64,000 nucleotides of DNA from Tenacibaculum sp. 190524A02b. Its GTDB lineage: Bacteria > Bacteroidota > Bacteroidia > Flavobacteriales > Flavobacteriaceae. The notes below the pieces were generated by a model. The model did not search any database and was not told where the DNA came from. It saw nothing but the letters and a program-made list of their open reading frames with translations. The stretch is taken from contig NZ_OZ038525.1 in NCBI RefSeq assembly GCF_964036645.1, positions 4,096,001-4,160,000 of the forward strand, written 5' to 3'. Positions 1-9,300 of the stretch are shown here, piece by piece. Numbering within the stretch: the stretch's first letter is position 1; every line of letters begins with the position of its first letter. The position numbers and the translations under genes were made by a program.

Positions 1-1
1 T

Positions 2-430
2 CATTTTTCTATCTTAACCCCAGAAAAAGATAATCACCCATTACTTACTCGGTTGAAAAGAGAACTAAAAATTTTAGTAACTCAACATACTACTAAAGAT
101 TGGGTACTTAAAAATGTGCAAATTTATGTTCCAGACAATATCATTAAAGAAAAGAATAATAGTTTTAAAGCTATCTCTGAATGGGTTTTAAATAATCATT
201 ATGACATACTTATACAGAAAGAATATTTGAATGAAAACGAACGAGGGAGAATTATATTTGATGAAGATAAATTTACTACAGAAGTTCTTGAAACACCTAT
301 AAATGTAAAAGGAGAAATAAAGGGAAGTAATATCTATCAGGTTTTAATGAATTTACGAAATTATGACCGTACAGAAACACTACCCTATTATAATGTAGAA
401 ATCATAGGTAATAATTATCATTTAGTATAA
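2..430 (+). CDS. hypothetical protein, 5'-truncated by window edge
   Basis: The reading frame is open from the first bases of the window (codons from base 2) and closes at TAA 428-430, so this is the C-terminal part of a longer protein. The TTG at 53 is not a convincing start. About 142 residues are visible: a mixed charged alpha/beta sequence with no signal peptide, membrane segment or motif I recognise. It is followed 32 bp later by a Cys-rich protein and then by an exonuclease VII-like protein on the same strand, so the three probably form one operon. Function unknown; the missing N-terminal part could hold the recognisable domain. Confidence 0.6.
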   Translation, partial: HFSILTPEKDNHPLLTRLKRELKILVTQHTTKDWVLKNVQIYVPDNIIKEKNNSFKAISEWVLNNHYDILIQKEYLNENERGRIIFDEDKFTTEVLETPINVKGEIKGSNIYQVLMNLRNYDRTETLPYYNVEIIGNNYHLV

Positions 431-462
431 AGGAATTATAATTAACTTAAATACTTATAAAA

Positions 463-882
463 TTGGAAACATGTGAATGTAATAACGGAGGTTCAGGAAC
501 TTGTCCTAGAGGAACTATTCCTATGTGTTATGAGATATTAGAAAAATGCCATGCTAGATGTGCTAGCCCACCAAGAGGTTCATACCAAGATAAAGATAAA
601 TTAATTAACTGGTTATATAAAGAGATTACAGGTGAGAGTGAAAGTAATTTTCCTGAAGTGGAATTACAAGTCATATCTAAAGGCACATACCAAAGAGCAA
701 TGAGCTTTGAGTCTATTATTGATCTATTTGGTACAAGAAGTATTGATTTAAATTTAGAAGCACTTAATACACCTCATTACCAACAAGGTATTTCTGTTAA
801 TGTTCACTTTACGCTTCCTGAGAAAATATCAAATATTATTTATGGGGATGATGAAGATAACTTTAGGCAATTAAAACATTAA
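463..882 (+). CDS. small Cys-rich hypothetical protein
   Basis: 139 residues. The start is TTG at 463 because an in-frame stop lies at 448-450 and no ATG precedes the conserved-looking Cys-rich N-terminus. That region holds six cysteines in about 30 residues (METCECNNGG, then C14, C22, C29, C33), which could bind zinc or form disulfides. The rest is charged and soluble-looking. It sits 16 bp upstream of the XseA-like gene and 32 bp downstream of the truncated gene, so it is probably co-translated with both. I do not recognise the family. The Cys cluster and the operon position suggest a partner or regulator of the nuclease-like protein (inference). Confidence 0.55.
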   Translation: METCECNNGGSGTCPRGTIPMCYEILEKCHARCASPPRGSYQDKDKLINWLYKEITGESESNFPEVELQVISKGTYQRAMSFESIIDLFGTRSIDLNLEALNTPHYQQGISVNVHFTLPEKISNIIYGDDEDNFRQLKH

Positions 883-898
883 TTTTATTTAAAAAATT

Positions 899-1957
899 AT
901 GACAGTTTTATCTTCTGAACATACAGTTGAATCTGTTATTCATTTATATAAGAATAATATCAGGACATCATTTGATGAAAAAATTGTAACACTTGAGGGA
1001 TTTTATTTAAGAGAAAACAAACCACAATATAGACATGGTTATTACGATAAACTATGTAATGAGCAGAAAACTCATAGTATAACAATAATCATAAAACCTA
1101 ATCTCCGTGAACGTTTAATACCTGGACAATATTACCGTTTTCATGGTTTTGTAAACCGTGGAAACCAACAATTAAAAAATGGAGCTATTCAATTAATATA
1201 TTGGGTTACAAAAGTTATTGACCACATTGATGATTACCATTTTATTTCCAAAACAGAATTCAATCTTGTTCGCAAGCGATTTGATAAAGATTCAGTAGAT
1301 ATTCAAGGCCATTTATTAAAAATTATCAGACAAGGAAATCAACCTAATATCCATGTAATTCTTGGCTCAACTTCAATCGTAGACGAAGATTACAAAGACC
1401 AGTTACAACAAGACCATATTTTTAACATAACTGAAGAACGAATTAATTTTAGTAATAGCTCATTGATAGTAAATACCCTTTCTTCATATGAAAAGTCAGC
1501 CATTGATCTTATCGTATGTATGCGTGGTGGTGGATTGGGCTTAGATATATTTAATGATACTAATCTAGCTGAAAAAGTTGTTCAATTTAAATTGCCTTTT
1601 GTTACTGCTTTAGGTCATAAATCTGATTTGACATTAGTTGAGAGAATGGCTGACCGTGGATTTGCTACACCTACAGCTTTTGGCTCATTTCTCAACTCTA
1701 TTCAACAACAATATGAACAAGAAATACAAGAGTTAAAAAGTAGAGATACAAGTATTAATAACCTGAATAAAAAGATTCAATCCCTTGAAGAATCACAACA
1801 AAAATTGGAATTAAGACATGAGAATGATAAACAGCAATTGGAAAAGCTATATTCAGAACAAAGGCTTCGAGACAAAAACCTTATCAGAAAATTAATAATA
1901 GCAATAATATTAATGGCTGTTTTTATTTTGCTAGGCATTTATTTACTTGCGAGTTAG
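899..1957 (+). CDS. exonuclease VII large subunit-like protein with C-terminal membrane anchor
   Basis: 352 residues. Residues about 200-260 match the XseA catalytic region: an acidic strand before MRGGGLGLDIFND, then FVTALGHKSD and a DRGFATPTAFGSFL segment corresponding to the XseA GGGS..DL / VGHE.D / APTPSAAA pattern. The N-terminal half resembles an OB-fold-like region (IPGQYYRFHGFV). The C-terminus is a coiled coil (about 265-325) ending in one hydrophobic helix (about 327-350), which is unlike true XseA, a soluble ~450-residue protein paired with XseB. No XseB is visible here. It is the last gene of a three-gene run and is followed by a strong terminator. A role as a membrane-tethered DNase in a defence or element-maintenance module is inference. 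Confidence 0.65.
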   Translation: MTVLSSEHTVESVIHLYKNNIRTSFDEKIVTLEGFYLRENKPQYRHGYYDKLCNEQKTHSITIIIKPNLRERLIPGQYYRFHGFVNRGNQQLKNGAIQLIYWVTKVIDHIDDYHFISKTEFNLVRKRFDKDSVDIQGHLLKIIRQGNQPNIHVILGSTSIVDEDYKDQLQQDHIFNITEERINFSNSSLIVNTLSSYEKSAIDLIVCMRGGGLGLDIFNDTNLAEKVVQFKLPFVTALGHKSDLTLVERMADRGFATPTAFGSFLNSIQQQYEQEIQELKSRDTSINNLNKKIQSLEESQQKLELRHENDKQQLEKLYSEQRLRDKNLIRKLIIAIILMAVFILLGIYLLAS

Positions 1958-1973
1958 ATATTTTATATATAAC

Positions 1974-2010
1974 AAACAAAACCAAGAGACTTAGATTCTT
2001 GGTTTTGTTT
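1974..2010. terminator. bidirectional intrinsic terminator
   Basis: A perfect 13-bp inverted repeat (1974-1986 with 1998-2010; arms AAACAAAACCAAG / CTTGGTTTTGTTT) sits between the convergent XseA-like gene and the immunity-like gene at 2037. The A-run and T-run arms make it usable on both strands. Confidence 0.85.
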
Positions 2011-2036
2011 AAAATTCTATACCTGATAGTCAAAAG

Positions 2037-2297
2037 TTATTCAATAGGAAATTTATTTTCTATATATTCAAAAAGCTTACTTAATGAACTAAAACTAACA
2101 TTTACAAGTGATTGACCTGTTAAATATGATAATAACATCTTATTTTCTAATATTCTAATTTGAAATGCTGATCCAAATTTCAAATTAGTCTCTGAATCAT
2201 GTATTCCCGACATAATCCATTCTTCATTATCGTTTTTACGTAGAAAAGATTTGTACCCTTTCTTTTCTATTTCTTTTTTTAATTTCTTTAAAGTCAT
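2037..2297 (-). CDS. candidate immunity protein, paralogue 2
   Basis: 86 residues, no signal peptide. It is clearly paralogous to the 86-residue protein encoded at 2413-2673. Both have the pattern L..L.K.GY..FL.K.D near the N-terminus, a central beta-rich region and a YIE.K.PI end. It lies 115 bp downstream of that gene, in the same direction, behind the C39-peptidase toxin. Duplicated, diverged immunity genes behind one toxin are common in polymorphic toxin loci, so this is probably a second or orphan immunity protein (inference). The family itself is not recognised. Confidence 0.6.
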   Translation of the reverse strand: MTLKKLKKEIEKKGYKSFLRKNDNEEWIMSGIHDSETNLKFGSAFQIRILENKMLLSYLTGQSLVNVSFSSLSKLFEYIENKFPIE

Positions 2298-2412
2298 ATT
2301 TTTTATGCCTTAGACACATATTGCTTCATATTTTGCTAACTTTTTCATTTTCAAAACTTATATTAAATATTTTTTTAACAACATTATCTAAACTATCAAT
2401 TTGATTCACTTA

Positions 2413-2673
2413 TTAAATAGGGTATTTTTCTTCTATATATTTTACCGTTTCTATAATACTAGAAAATGTTTTTCTTTGAGAAACTTGTTTTTCCCAATCA
2501 ATAAAAACAAACTCTCCCTCTTCTAGTAAAACTTTAATATCTATTGTCAAGCTTTTTATTGGATCATCACCAGAATACCCTCCCTTGAGATAAATTAAAT
2601 CATCTTCCTTTTTTAGAAAAGTAGTATAACCTCTTTTATTCAACTTATCGCTTAATAATTTTAATTCTTTCAT
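2413..2673 (-). CDS. candidate immunity protein for the C39 toxin
   Basis: 86 residues. It starts one base after the stop codon of the 737-residue toxin gene, the tight coupling expected of a toxin-immunity pair. Small, acidic, soluble protein of alpha/beta look, homologous to the product at 2037-2297. No motif recognised. The predicted job is to bind and block the C-terminal papain-like peptidase domain of the upstream protein in the producing cell. This is inferred from gene order and size, not from a known family. Confidence 0.65.
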   Translation of the reverse strand: MKELKLLSDKLNKRGYTTFLKKEDDLIYLKGGYSGDDPIKSLTIDIKVLLEEGEFVFIDWEKQVSQRKTFSSIIETVKYIEEKYPI

Positions 2674-2674
2674 C

Positions 2675-4888
2675 TTATTTTATTTTAAATATAATATTAC
2701 CTCCCTCAGCCCATAACCTTTGAAAATCTTGTAAATCTAGAATTGCCTCAACTCCATTTTGAGACTTATTAAAAACATTTTCCAGTTCTAAACCTCTTAA
2801 TCCATTATTGAAAGCCTCATCTACTTCTAGAGGCCAAGGGTCTCTAATAAACACATCTTTCCCTTTTATTTTATCTACAATTATAGTATGTTTATTAGGA
2901 TAACGTCCTATGTTGGTTATAAAACTTTCTCCGTTTGCATCATTTATCATTTGATTAAAATTCTTTAAATCATCAAGATCATCAAAATACGTTTTAGCGA
3001 AAATATCTACATCTTCAAAAACTTTTCTCATAGCAAAGAATAAATCTTTGCCGTCAGTTCCAGATTCAGTTGTCTTTGCAAGTATTCTAGCTTTCTTTTC
3101 AGAAATTTTAATATTAAAATCATCAGCATATTTTACTAAACATGCAGCAGCGCAAGACATCCATTCTTCTTGCTTTATCATATTTCTTGATATGATTTTT
3201 TTATAATTATAAAAACCTCCTGAACCCGAATCAAGTCTGTCAAAAATTTCTTCTACTTGTCGTTTGTTAAGCTTTTTTAAATCATCAATTCCTTTTCTAC
3301 CATATCGTTTAATGTACCTTAAACCTTTCTTAGTAAAATTAACAAAACTTGCTACCCCTTTTGCTAATTGAAATATACCAATTAACAGAGATACAATCTG
3401 TATAACATCATGAGCTAAATTATAATATAATCTTTCAACATTCCCCTCTTGTATTGCTTTTTTGTACTCTTTTGTAGCACTTTCTATAATTACTTGAACA
3501 ATGCCCTCCTCAAATATTTTTTTTAAACCTTTAATAAACGCTTCTTTTTCCTTTTCACTTCCTAGTATTTTAGAGAAAAAAGCTAACATTTCCGGTATGG
3601 CTTTTACCTGATCTATAATACCATTTACAAAACCGCAAACCTGAGCATTAAATAACGTGTCTCCCTCAATAAAAGGTAAATAGTTTTCTAACTTTGGATT
3701 CCAATGATACTCCTTGAACTTGTAACTCTCAATCTTTTCCATAGTAAAACTAGCTGCTTGTAAAGCAAGAAATAAAGCAGGATTCGTATTAAATATTTCT
3801 GTATTTAGTTCACTACTTTCTTTTCTATCTAAAATCCATAACTGTATTAATGCATCTCCAAGACCTTTATGTGTGGCTCTATCAATAGCTTTATTACTAT
3901 AAACATTAGTTTCTAACTCGGCTTTGATTTCATTAATAATAATCTGTTCAATAGCCTCTTGAGTTATTTCTCTTTCTTTTAAATCTTTGGCTACATTAGT
4001 TCCTAATTGAACTTTTATAAACGAGCTGTCTTTATGTACTAACCAAATATAAATTTCATTAACATTTGGTTTTATTTTCGTCCCTCCGTCAACCGTAGGA
4101 TCTGTTTTTAATTGTACTGCTCTTTGTGATTTTTCGATAAAAACATAGGGCTTATATTTTCCTGCAATGGTAAAATCTTCTACAAAAGAAATTACCTTTT
4201 TAGTAAATAAAGCATTGTACTCAGAGAATGCTACGGCTTCTTTTTCTACACCCAAGATACCAAGTATATATCGCATCATGGTATCGTGTACCATCCCGTT
4301 TTTAAAGAATAATTTAAACTTTTTCACATCGGTTTTATAAACTTTTTCTTCAAGAGAGGAAATGGATTTACTTGTTCCGCTTTGTTTTATCGCTTCTATC
4401 AAATACTCTTTAAAACGTCTTCCAAATTTAAAATGGATGTCAATTGTGTCATCTTTTTCTAATTCAATAAACGTTAGTACTTCGTCTTCTGTAGCCAAAG
4501 CCCTGTTCTTTCGTTGTTCCGCTAAAACTCCTTTTGGATAGGTATAATTAACTAAGAAAATTAAGTACTTGTGGTCATCAAAAAGAAAGAGCTTTCTCTC
4601 TGATTTTGGAATACCTTTTAACAAATTAGCTCCGTCATAAGTTTCTTTTCCTTTGGCGGTGACAAAGTCTTTGACATAAGGAAGAAATCTATTGCCAAAA
4701 TCTTCACTGTAATAACTAGACCAATCTAAATTAAACACTTCATGCGGACGGGCATTGAATTGCAAATCTTCAAAAGTTCCTTTTTTAAATGGGCTTTCGG
4801 GGCGTTGTATTTTTACCTTTCCGAAAACCTGCTCAAAACTTTGCTTTTTATACTCGTTGAGTTCTTCGAGTGTTTTGAATGAATTCAT
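2675..4888 (-). CDS. polymorphic toxin-like protein with C-terminal C39/papain-like peptidase domain
   Basis: 737 residues, no signal peptide. Residues 1-430 are a large region of unknown fold. About 440-545 has hydrophobic stretches (VIQIVSLLIGIFQLAKGVAS) and a basic linker with KKGLRYIKRYGRKG. The C-terminal ~170 residues look like a cysteine peptidase of the C39/papain-like kind: QEEWMSCAAACLVKY with the candidate nucleophile near residue 578, HTIIVDKI with the candidate His near 667, and VFIRDPWP with the Asp near 684. This Cys-His-Asp order and the D-P after the last strand are C39-typical. Two small immunity-like genes follow immediately. The delivery route is not visible: there is no T9SS tail and no PAAR/VgrG. 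Confidence 0.65.
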   Translation of the reverse strand: MNSFKTLEELNEYKKQSFEQVFGKVKIQRPESPFKKGTFEDLQFNARPHEVFNLDWSSYYSEDFGNRFLPYVKDFVTAKGKETYDGANLLKGIPKSERKLFLFDDHKYLIFLVNYTYPKGVLAEQRKNRALATEDEVLTFIELEKDDTIDIHFKFGRRFKEYLIEAIKQSGTSKSISSLEEKVYKTDVKKFKLFFKNGMVHDTMMRYILGILGVEKEAVAFSEYNALFTKKVISFVEDFTIAGKYKPYVFIEKSQRAVQLKTDPTVDGGTKIKPNVNEIYIWLVHKDSSFIKVQLGTNVAKDLKEREITQEAIEQIIINEIKAELETNVYSNKAIDRATHKGLGDALIQLWILDRKESSELNTEIFNTNPALFLALQAASFTMEKIESYKFKEYHWNPKLENYLPFIEGDTLFNAQVCGFVNGIIDQVKAIPEMLAFFSKILGSEKEKEAFIKGLKKIFEEGIVQVIIESATKEYKKAIQEGNVERLYYNLAHDVIQIVSLLIGIFQLAKGVASFVNFTKKGLRYIKRYGRKGIDDLKKLNKRQVEEIFDRLDSGSGGFYNYKKIISRNMIKQEEWMSCAAACLVKYADDFNIKISEKKARILAKTTESGTDGKDLFFAMRKVFEDVDIFAKTYFDDLDDLKNFNQMINDANGESFITNIGRYPNKHTIIVDKIKGKDVFIRDPWPLEVDEAFNNGLRGLELENVFNKSQNGVEAILDLQDFQRLWAEGGNIIFKIK

Positions 4889-5040
4889 AGATTTTATTTT
4901 GTAATATGATTTAACAAATATAAAACAAAATACAATATAGAATAATTTTATTTTGTGTTTTTACATATTTAAAATGTAATATGTTTAATCAAGAGTCTTT
5001 CTACATCTATTACTTGAAAGCATTTTATGCTATACTCGCA

Positions 5041-5139
5041 TAGTCACACTAAAAAAGAAAAAGATTTAAAAAAGAAAGAGGCAACGGATCCGATTTTTAG
5101 TGTGACTACTTAAATCTTTATTTCCGTTGTCTCTTTTTT
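5041..5139 (+). repeat. structured element S1: three complementary segment pairs in the same order
   Basis: Segment X 5041-5055 is perfectly complementary to X' 5094-5108 (15 bp). C 5060-5069 matches C' 5110-5119 (10 bp). B 5078-5088 matches B' 5123-5133 (11 bp with one G-T), and B' is followed by six T. The order is X-C-B-X'-C'-B', so the three pairings are mutually interleaved rather than nested. The B/B' pair plus the T-run alone would be an intrinsic terminator; X/X' would compete with it. The same architecture recurs at 25414-25505 on the minus strand. It lies in the 356-bp gap between the C39 toxin and the LytTR gene, which otherwise holds only AT-rich sequence and a further small hairpin near 5154-5182. 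Confidence 0.7.
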
Positions 5140-5214
5140 AAAACGCTATGAAATCCTATTTCTAATAATAAGAAGAAATAGGTAATATTATGTAATTAGT
5201 AGAGTACAGCACTT

Positions 5215-5248
5215 GTAATAAAAGCCCAATTAAAAGGGCTTTTATTAC
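5215..5248 (-). terminator. intrinsic terminator of the LytTR gene
   Basis: A perfect 13-bp inverted repeat (5215-5227 with 5236-5248; core AAAAGCCC/GGGCTTTT) overlaps the stop codon of the LytTR gene and ends its transcript. Confidence 0.8.
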
Positions 5249-5586
5249 AGGTGTTGTTTTAAATTATCTCTGTATCTTCGAGATACATTAAATTTTGTTT
5301 CTTCATTCAACCATACAACATTGTAATCTTGTCTTTGAAAAATCTTGTTCAAATTAATAACTACATCTTTTTTAATTCTTTCTAAAAAGGGATATGATTC
5401 GCATAGTTTACCTAAACTTGTTTTATCAAAAACTTCTGTTCCATTATCAAGAACAATTTTGGTTATATTTTTAACGGAACAGGTTGTTCCATAGAGGATG
5501 TTATTGCATTTTACTTTGATGTAATTAGGTTGATTTAATTTATCATTTTGATTGGGTTGAGTCCTAAACCAATTATGTTGTTTCAT
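5245..5586 (-). CDS. LytTR-domain DNA-binding protein
   Basis: 113 residues, almost only a LytTR domain: IKVKCNNILYG, a strand with NGTEVFDKTSLGKL, FLERIKKDVVINLNKI and a C-terminal KFNVSRRYRDNLKQHL, which matches the LytTR ending of the 'vSRry...l...l' type. It has no receiver domain, so it is a stand-alone regulator. It lies downstream of the RHS toxin operon, 83 bp after the T9SS YD-repeat gene, in the same direction, and may regulate the local toxin genes (inference). Confidence 0.8.
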   Translation of the reverse strand: MKQHNWFRTQPNQNDKLNQPNYIKVKCNNILYGTTCSVKNITKIVLDNGTEVFDKTSLGKLCESYPFLERIKKDVVINLNKIFQRQDYNVVWLNEETKFNVSRRYRDNLKQHL

Positions 5587-5608
5587 ATTATTGTTTGATT
5601 GTTTTTAA

Positions 5609-5645
5609 GATAAAGAGCATCGAAAGTTTCGACACCCTTTATCAA
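5609..5645 (-). terminator. inverted repeat, probable terminator of the YD/T9SS gene
   Basis: GATAAAG ... CTTTATC arms enclose an inner TCGAAA/TTTCGA pair between the YD-repeat gene (stop at 5670) and the LytTR start (5586). On the minus strand it reads as a hairpin followed by a short AT-rich run. It could be an operator of the LytTR gene instead. Confidence 0.45.
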
Positions 5646-5669
5646 GATTTGCCCCCGAAATCTTTTACC

Positions 5670-6131
5670 CTATTTTTTTATAAACAGTTTAGAGTATTTA
5701 GTACTACCGTTAACAAGATGTAATAGATATACACCACTAGATAACTCTTCAACATTTATGTTTGCAGAATTGTCTTTGATTGTTGTTTGGTGATTATGTA
5801 TTAACCTACCATTTACATCATATAGTTTGATAATGGTTTTATTATCTATAATAGATTCAGGTAGTTTTACATTTAAGAAACTGTCTGTTGGATTAGGGTA
5901 AACGGTAATGGTATTTTTTAAAGTTTCGGTATCAATATGTAGAGTTTTTATGTTTAAAGCTATTCGATTACCGAGGTCATCGTAGACATATTTTTTTTCT
6001 GTTTTGCCATTAAAAACAACCTTTACCAAACGGTTCAGGTTGTCATAACTGCATGTCTTTTCTTGTTTTTCTAATTGAGCATTTACAGTGATGCTAATTA
6101 GGAATATTAGGTATTTAATTGTTGTTTTCAT
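5670..6131 (-). CDS. short secreted YD-repeat protein with T9SS type A sorting domain
   Basis: 153 residues. Signal peptide MKTTIKYLIFLISITVNA. One or two YD repeats follow (YDNLNRLVKVVFNGKTEKKY, YDDLGNRIAL). Residues about 77-153 are a type IX secretion C-terminal sorting domain: ITVYPNPTDSFLNV, IKLYDVNGRLI, LSSGVYLLHL, KYSKLFIKK. Its start codon overlaps the stop of the upstream membrane protein by one base (TAATG), so it is translationally coupled to the RHS operon. It looks like a remnant or companion of a T9SS-secreted RHS protein. Function is unknown beyond secretion to the surface. Confidence 0.8.
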   Translation of the reverse strand: MKTTIKYLIFLISITVNAQLEKQEKTCSYDNLNRLVKVVFNGKTEKKYVYDDLGNRIALNIKTLHIDTETLKNTITVYPNPTDSFLNVKLPESIIDNKTIIKLYDVNGRLIHNHQTTIKDNSANINVEELSSGVYLLHLVNGSTKYSKLFIKK

Positions 6132-6385
6132 TAATATTTTATTAAAATGATTAGTATAATCAGTAGTAAATTCAAAGCAAATAATGGAAAACCTTCAAGA
6201 AACCAGATAATTAATCTAAAATCAATACTTGTAGATTCTGATAGTCTATTAAGTCTTTCTAGGAATATTTTTCTTTCCTTTTTTATGCTTAGAAGAAATG
6301 AAATGCTTATCATACATAATGAAATTCCAAATAATAGGTAAAGAATAATTAAATTATTTGAAAGGATTAGTGTATTATCTAGCAT
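6131..6385 (-). CDS. two-TM membrane protein, candidate immunity protein of the RHS toxin
   Basis: 84 residues when started at ATG 6385-6383 (MLDNTLILS). This start overlaps the end of the RHS gene by 11 bp (ATGCTAGATAA) and fits coupled translation better than the longer frame reaching back to 6451. Two hydrophobic helices (about residues 10-32 and 58-83) are separated by a charged cytoplasmic-type loop with KKERK. A membrane immunity protein right behind an RHS toxin whose tail has a glycine-rich hydrophobic helix suggests that the toxin acts on the inner membrane (inference). Confidence 0.65.
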   Translation of the reverse strand: MLDNTLILSNNLIILYLLFGISLCMISISFLLSIKKERKIFLERLNRLSESTSIDFRLIIWFLEGFPLFALNLLLIILIILIKY

Positions 6386-9300
6386 AATGACTGTAATTAT
6401 TAAGTAATTTTTTATTAAATCTATACAGAGGAGAAATAAGCATAGCTCCATTTACAATAGCAGGTTTTATATAACTATTATCTCCATCTTCTACCTTTCC
6501 TAATGATTGAAATAGTTTTTGTCCCTTAATAGGTGATGTTACACCTCCATATGCTAATCCACCTGATTTCAAACCTTGTGAAATAGTAAATTGATATGTA
6601 AATTTACTTCCATTTGAAATTAAATTTGCTATTCCTAATCCGCCATATGTAATTCCAACTGCTGCTGCTGCTGCCCCTAAACCTATAATCCCACCTGATA
6701 TTTCTGGGTTATTCAAAGCAAAATCCCAAGCTTCATTTTCCTGAGACAGTAAATTCACCGCATCTCCGTATCCATTTTCATAAAATTTATTTGCTAACCA
6801 TTCATTTGAAAAAAATGAATCTTTACCCAATGGATCAACCCTACTAATCGGATTATTATCTGCATAAGGATATAGATTAGTATGCCATACAGGGTCTTCA
6901 GTTAAGAATCTACCAACTGACGGTTTGTAATACCTAGCTCGCATATAATACAAATCATTAGTTTCGTATTCTACGCCATAGGTTCCTACATAACGATATG
7001 GGTTAAAGTCATTTTCAGGCTCACGTACACGTTTAAGTGAACCAAAATCATCGTAACGGTATTGGTGAGTTATTTCTGCATTATCATTAGTAATAGCAAC
7101 CGTGCTACCACGTACATCAGCATGGTAATACTGTAGTTCACCTACTGTATTCATTCGTGCTACTAACTGTCCATGTGGTGTGTAGATGTAGTAGTATATT
7201 GGGTTGTTATTTTCATCTAACGCAACGAGGACGTTGTCGGTTAATACATCACGGATGTATTTGGTGGTTGTTCCGTTTCGGGTGGCTTGTACTCGTTGGT
7301 TATATGGATTATATTTAAAATCGTGAGTATTGTCAACATTTGTATAATTGACAAGTTGGTCATTTATATTGTAAACAAAATCTTCGTTTGAACCGATTTT
7401 TACCGTGTTACCGTCTCTGTTAACATAGTGGCGAGTGCCGTCTATATACTGCGCATGGTTATTATGGTTATAAGAGTAATCATTATTTTCACTTCCTGAA
7501 CCGTTAGGTCCATAACCTGCTCCTATTGGTTGAAATTTTTCTTCTTCTTTTAGAATATTACCTCGTTCATCTAAGGTTAGTTTACCGTCGTAAATTATTA
7601 AAGCTCCTTGATTTCTATTTACTGAATGAATATGGTTTAACCTCCCTGCATCATCATACAAGTATAGATTACGTGTATTATTAGCAAAATCTGTTCGTCT
7701 TAGTCTATCGTCTTTGTAATATTCATATTCTGATAAGAGAATCCCATTTTCTCCTACATTACGTTCCAATTGGATATACCTTAGACGGTTTTTTTTATCA
7801 TAGTTGTAACGTACTTCTAATTCAACACCATTAATTGTTGGGTACTCTATTTCTTCTACTAATCCTGTTTTTTCATAGTCATATTCAACTTTATAACCAT
7901 GTACTGTAGTAATTTTATCAGGACGATTTAGTTTATCGTATTTAAAAACTATTTTACCTGTTTGGTTGGTTATATCTTCTATTAGATTTCGGCTGTTATA
8001 GTCAATATCTGTTATAGTACCTGTTTCTTTAAGTCTTCCCTCTTTATCGTATTTATAATTAACTCGGTTGTTTGACGGTTTGGTTAATCTATCTAAACTA
8101 CCGTCATCATTATAGCGATATCTTGTTTCTAGGTTGGCGAACTTTTCACTTGTTACTTGGTCTTTGTCGTTATAATAAAATGCGGTTTTAACACCTTTTG
8201 CATTTGTTATAGTGGTTAGATTATCGTTTTTATCATAATCATAACTGGTTGTGTACCCTCCTGTATCTGTAAATGAAGTTATATTATCATTTTTATCATA
8301 TCGATAACGGGTTGTTAGACCGTTGACTCTTTTTCGGAGTAAACGATTGATTTCATCATAATCAAAGGTTGCTGAAATACCCTCTGGAGCATTGATAGAT
8401 GAAACTGCTCCGTCATTTTCATAAGTATAAGCTATGGTAATTCCCTCTTGATTGGTTACTGATGTTAATTGACCGTATCTATCATATTTGAAATCTATAG
8501 TGTTTCCGTATGCGTCTTCTATTTCGATAAGATTTTCATCACTATCGTATTTAAACTTGGTAACACTTCCCTCGGGATCGGTATATTCAGTTACATTATT
8601 GTCGCTGTCGTATCGGTATCTTTTAATTGATTTACCGTTTTCGATATCTATTTTTGTTACATTACCTCTGCGGTCATAATCATATTCTATATCTAGTCCA
8701 TTAGTACTAGTATGACTAGGTAGAAAAGGTGTAGGGCTGGAATTAGATGTAGGGTAATCTATTTTTATATCATCAGTGTCATTTCTGTAGCGAGTTAAAG
8801 CTCCATTTCGATTATATTCAAATCTAAAATTTTGATCCCCACCCTCTGGCATTGGGACTTTTACTTTGGATCTTAATGGTCTTGATGAACCATATTTAAA
8901 GTCTAAATCAACTTCGGTTGCTTTGTTCCCATTAACAATGTATCGTTCTAATTTACCATTATTTCTATTATCGTATTGTGCTTCTATTTTGTTACCTTTA
9001 GGTAAATCAATACGTCTAAGTAGATATTGGCGAGCTTTTTTATCTATATAGTATTGATATGTTGTTGTGTTACTTTTGGCGTCATCAAAACCAACAAGTG
9101 TTTTGTAATAACCTTTCCATAAGTCTGAATATTCAAAATATATTTTTCTTCCGATCGGGTCGGTAACTCGTTCTATTAAATCTGAATTACTAATGTATCT
9201 AAAATGTAATTTTTTACCTGACGGAGCTTTTACCCAATCTATTCTACGAGTATCTTTTTCTTCGGCTGATTCGTAGTCTATTTCAATTTCATTTCCATTA

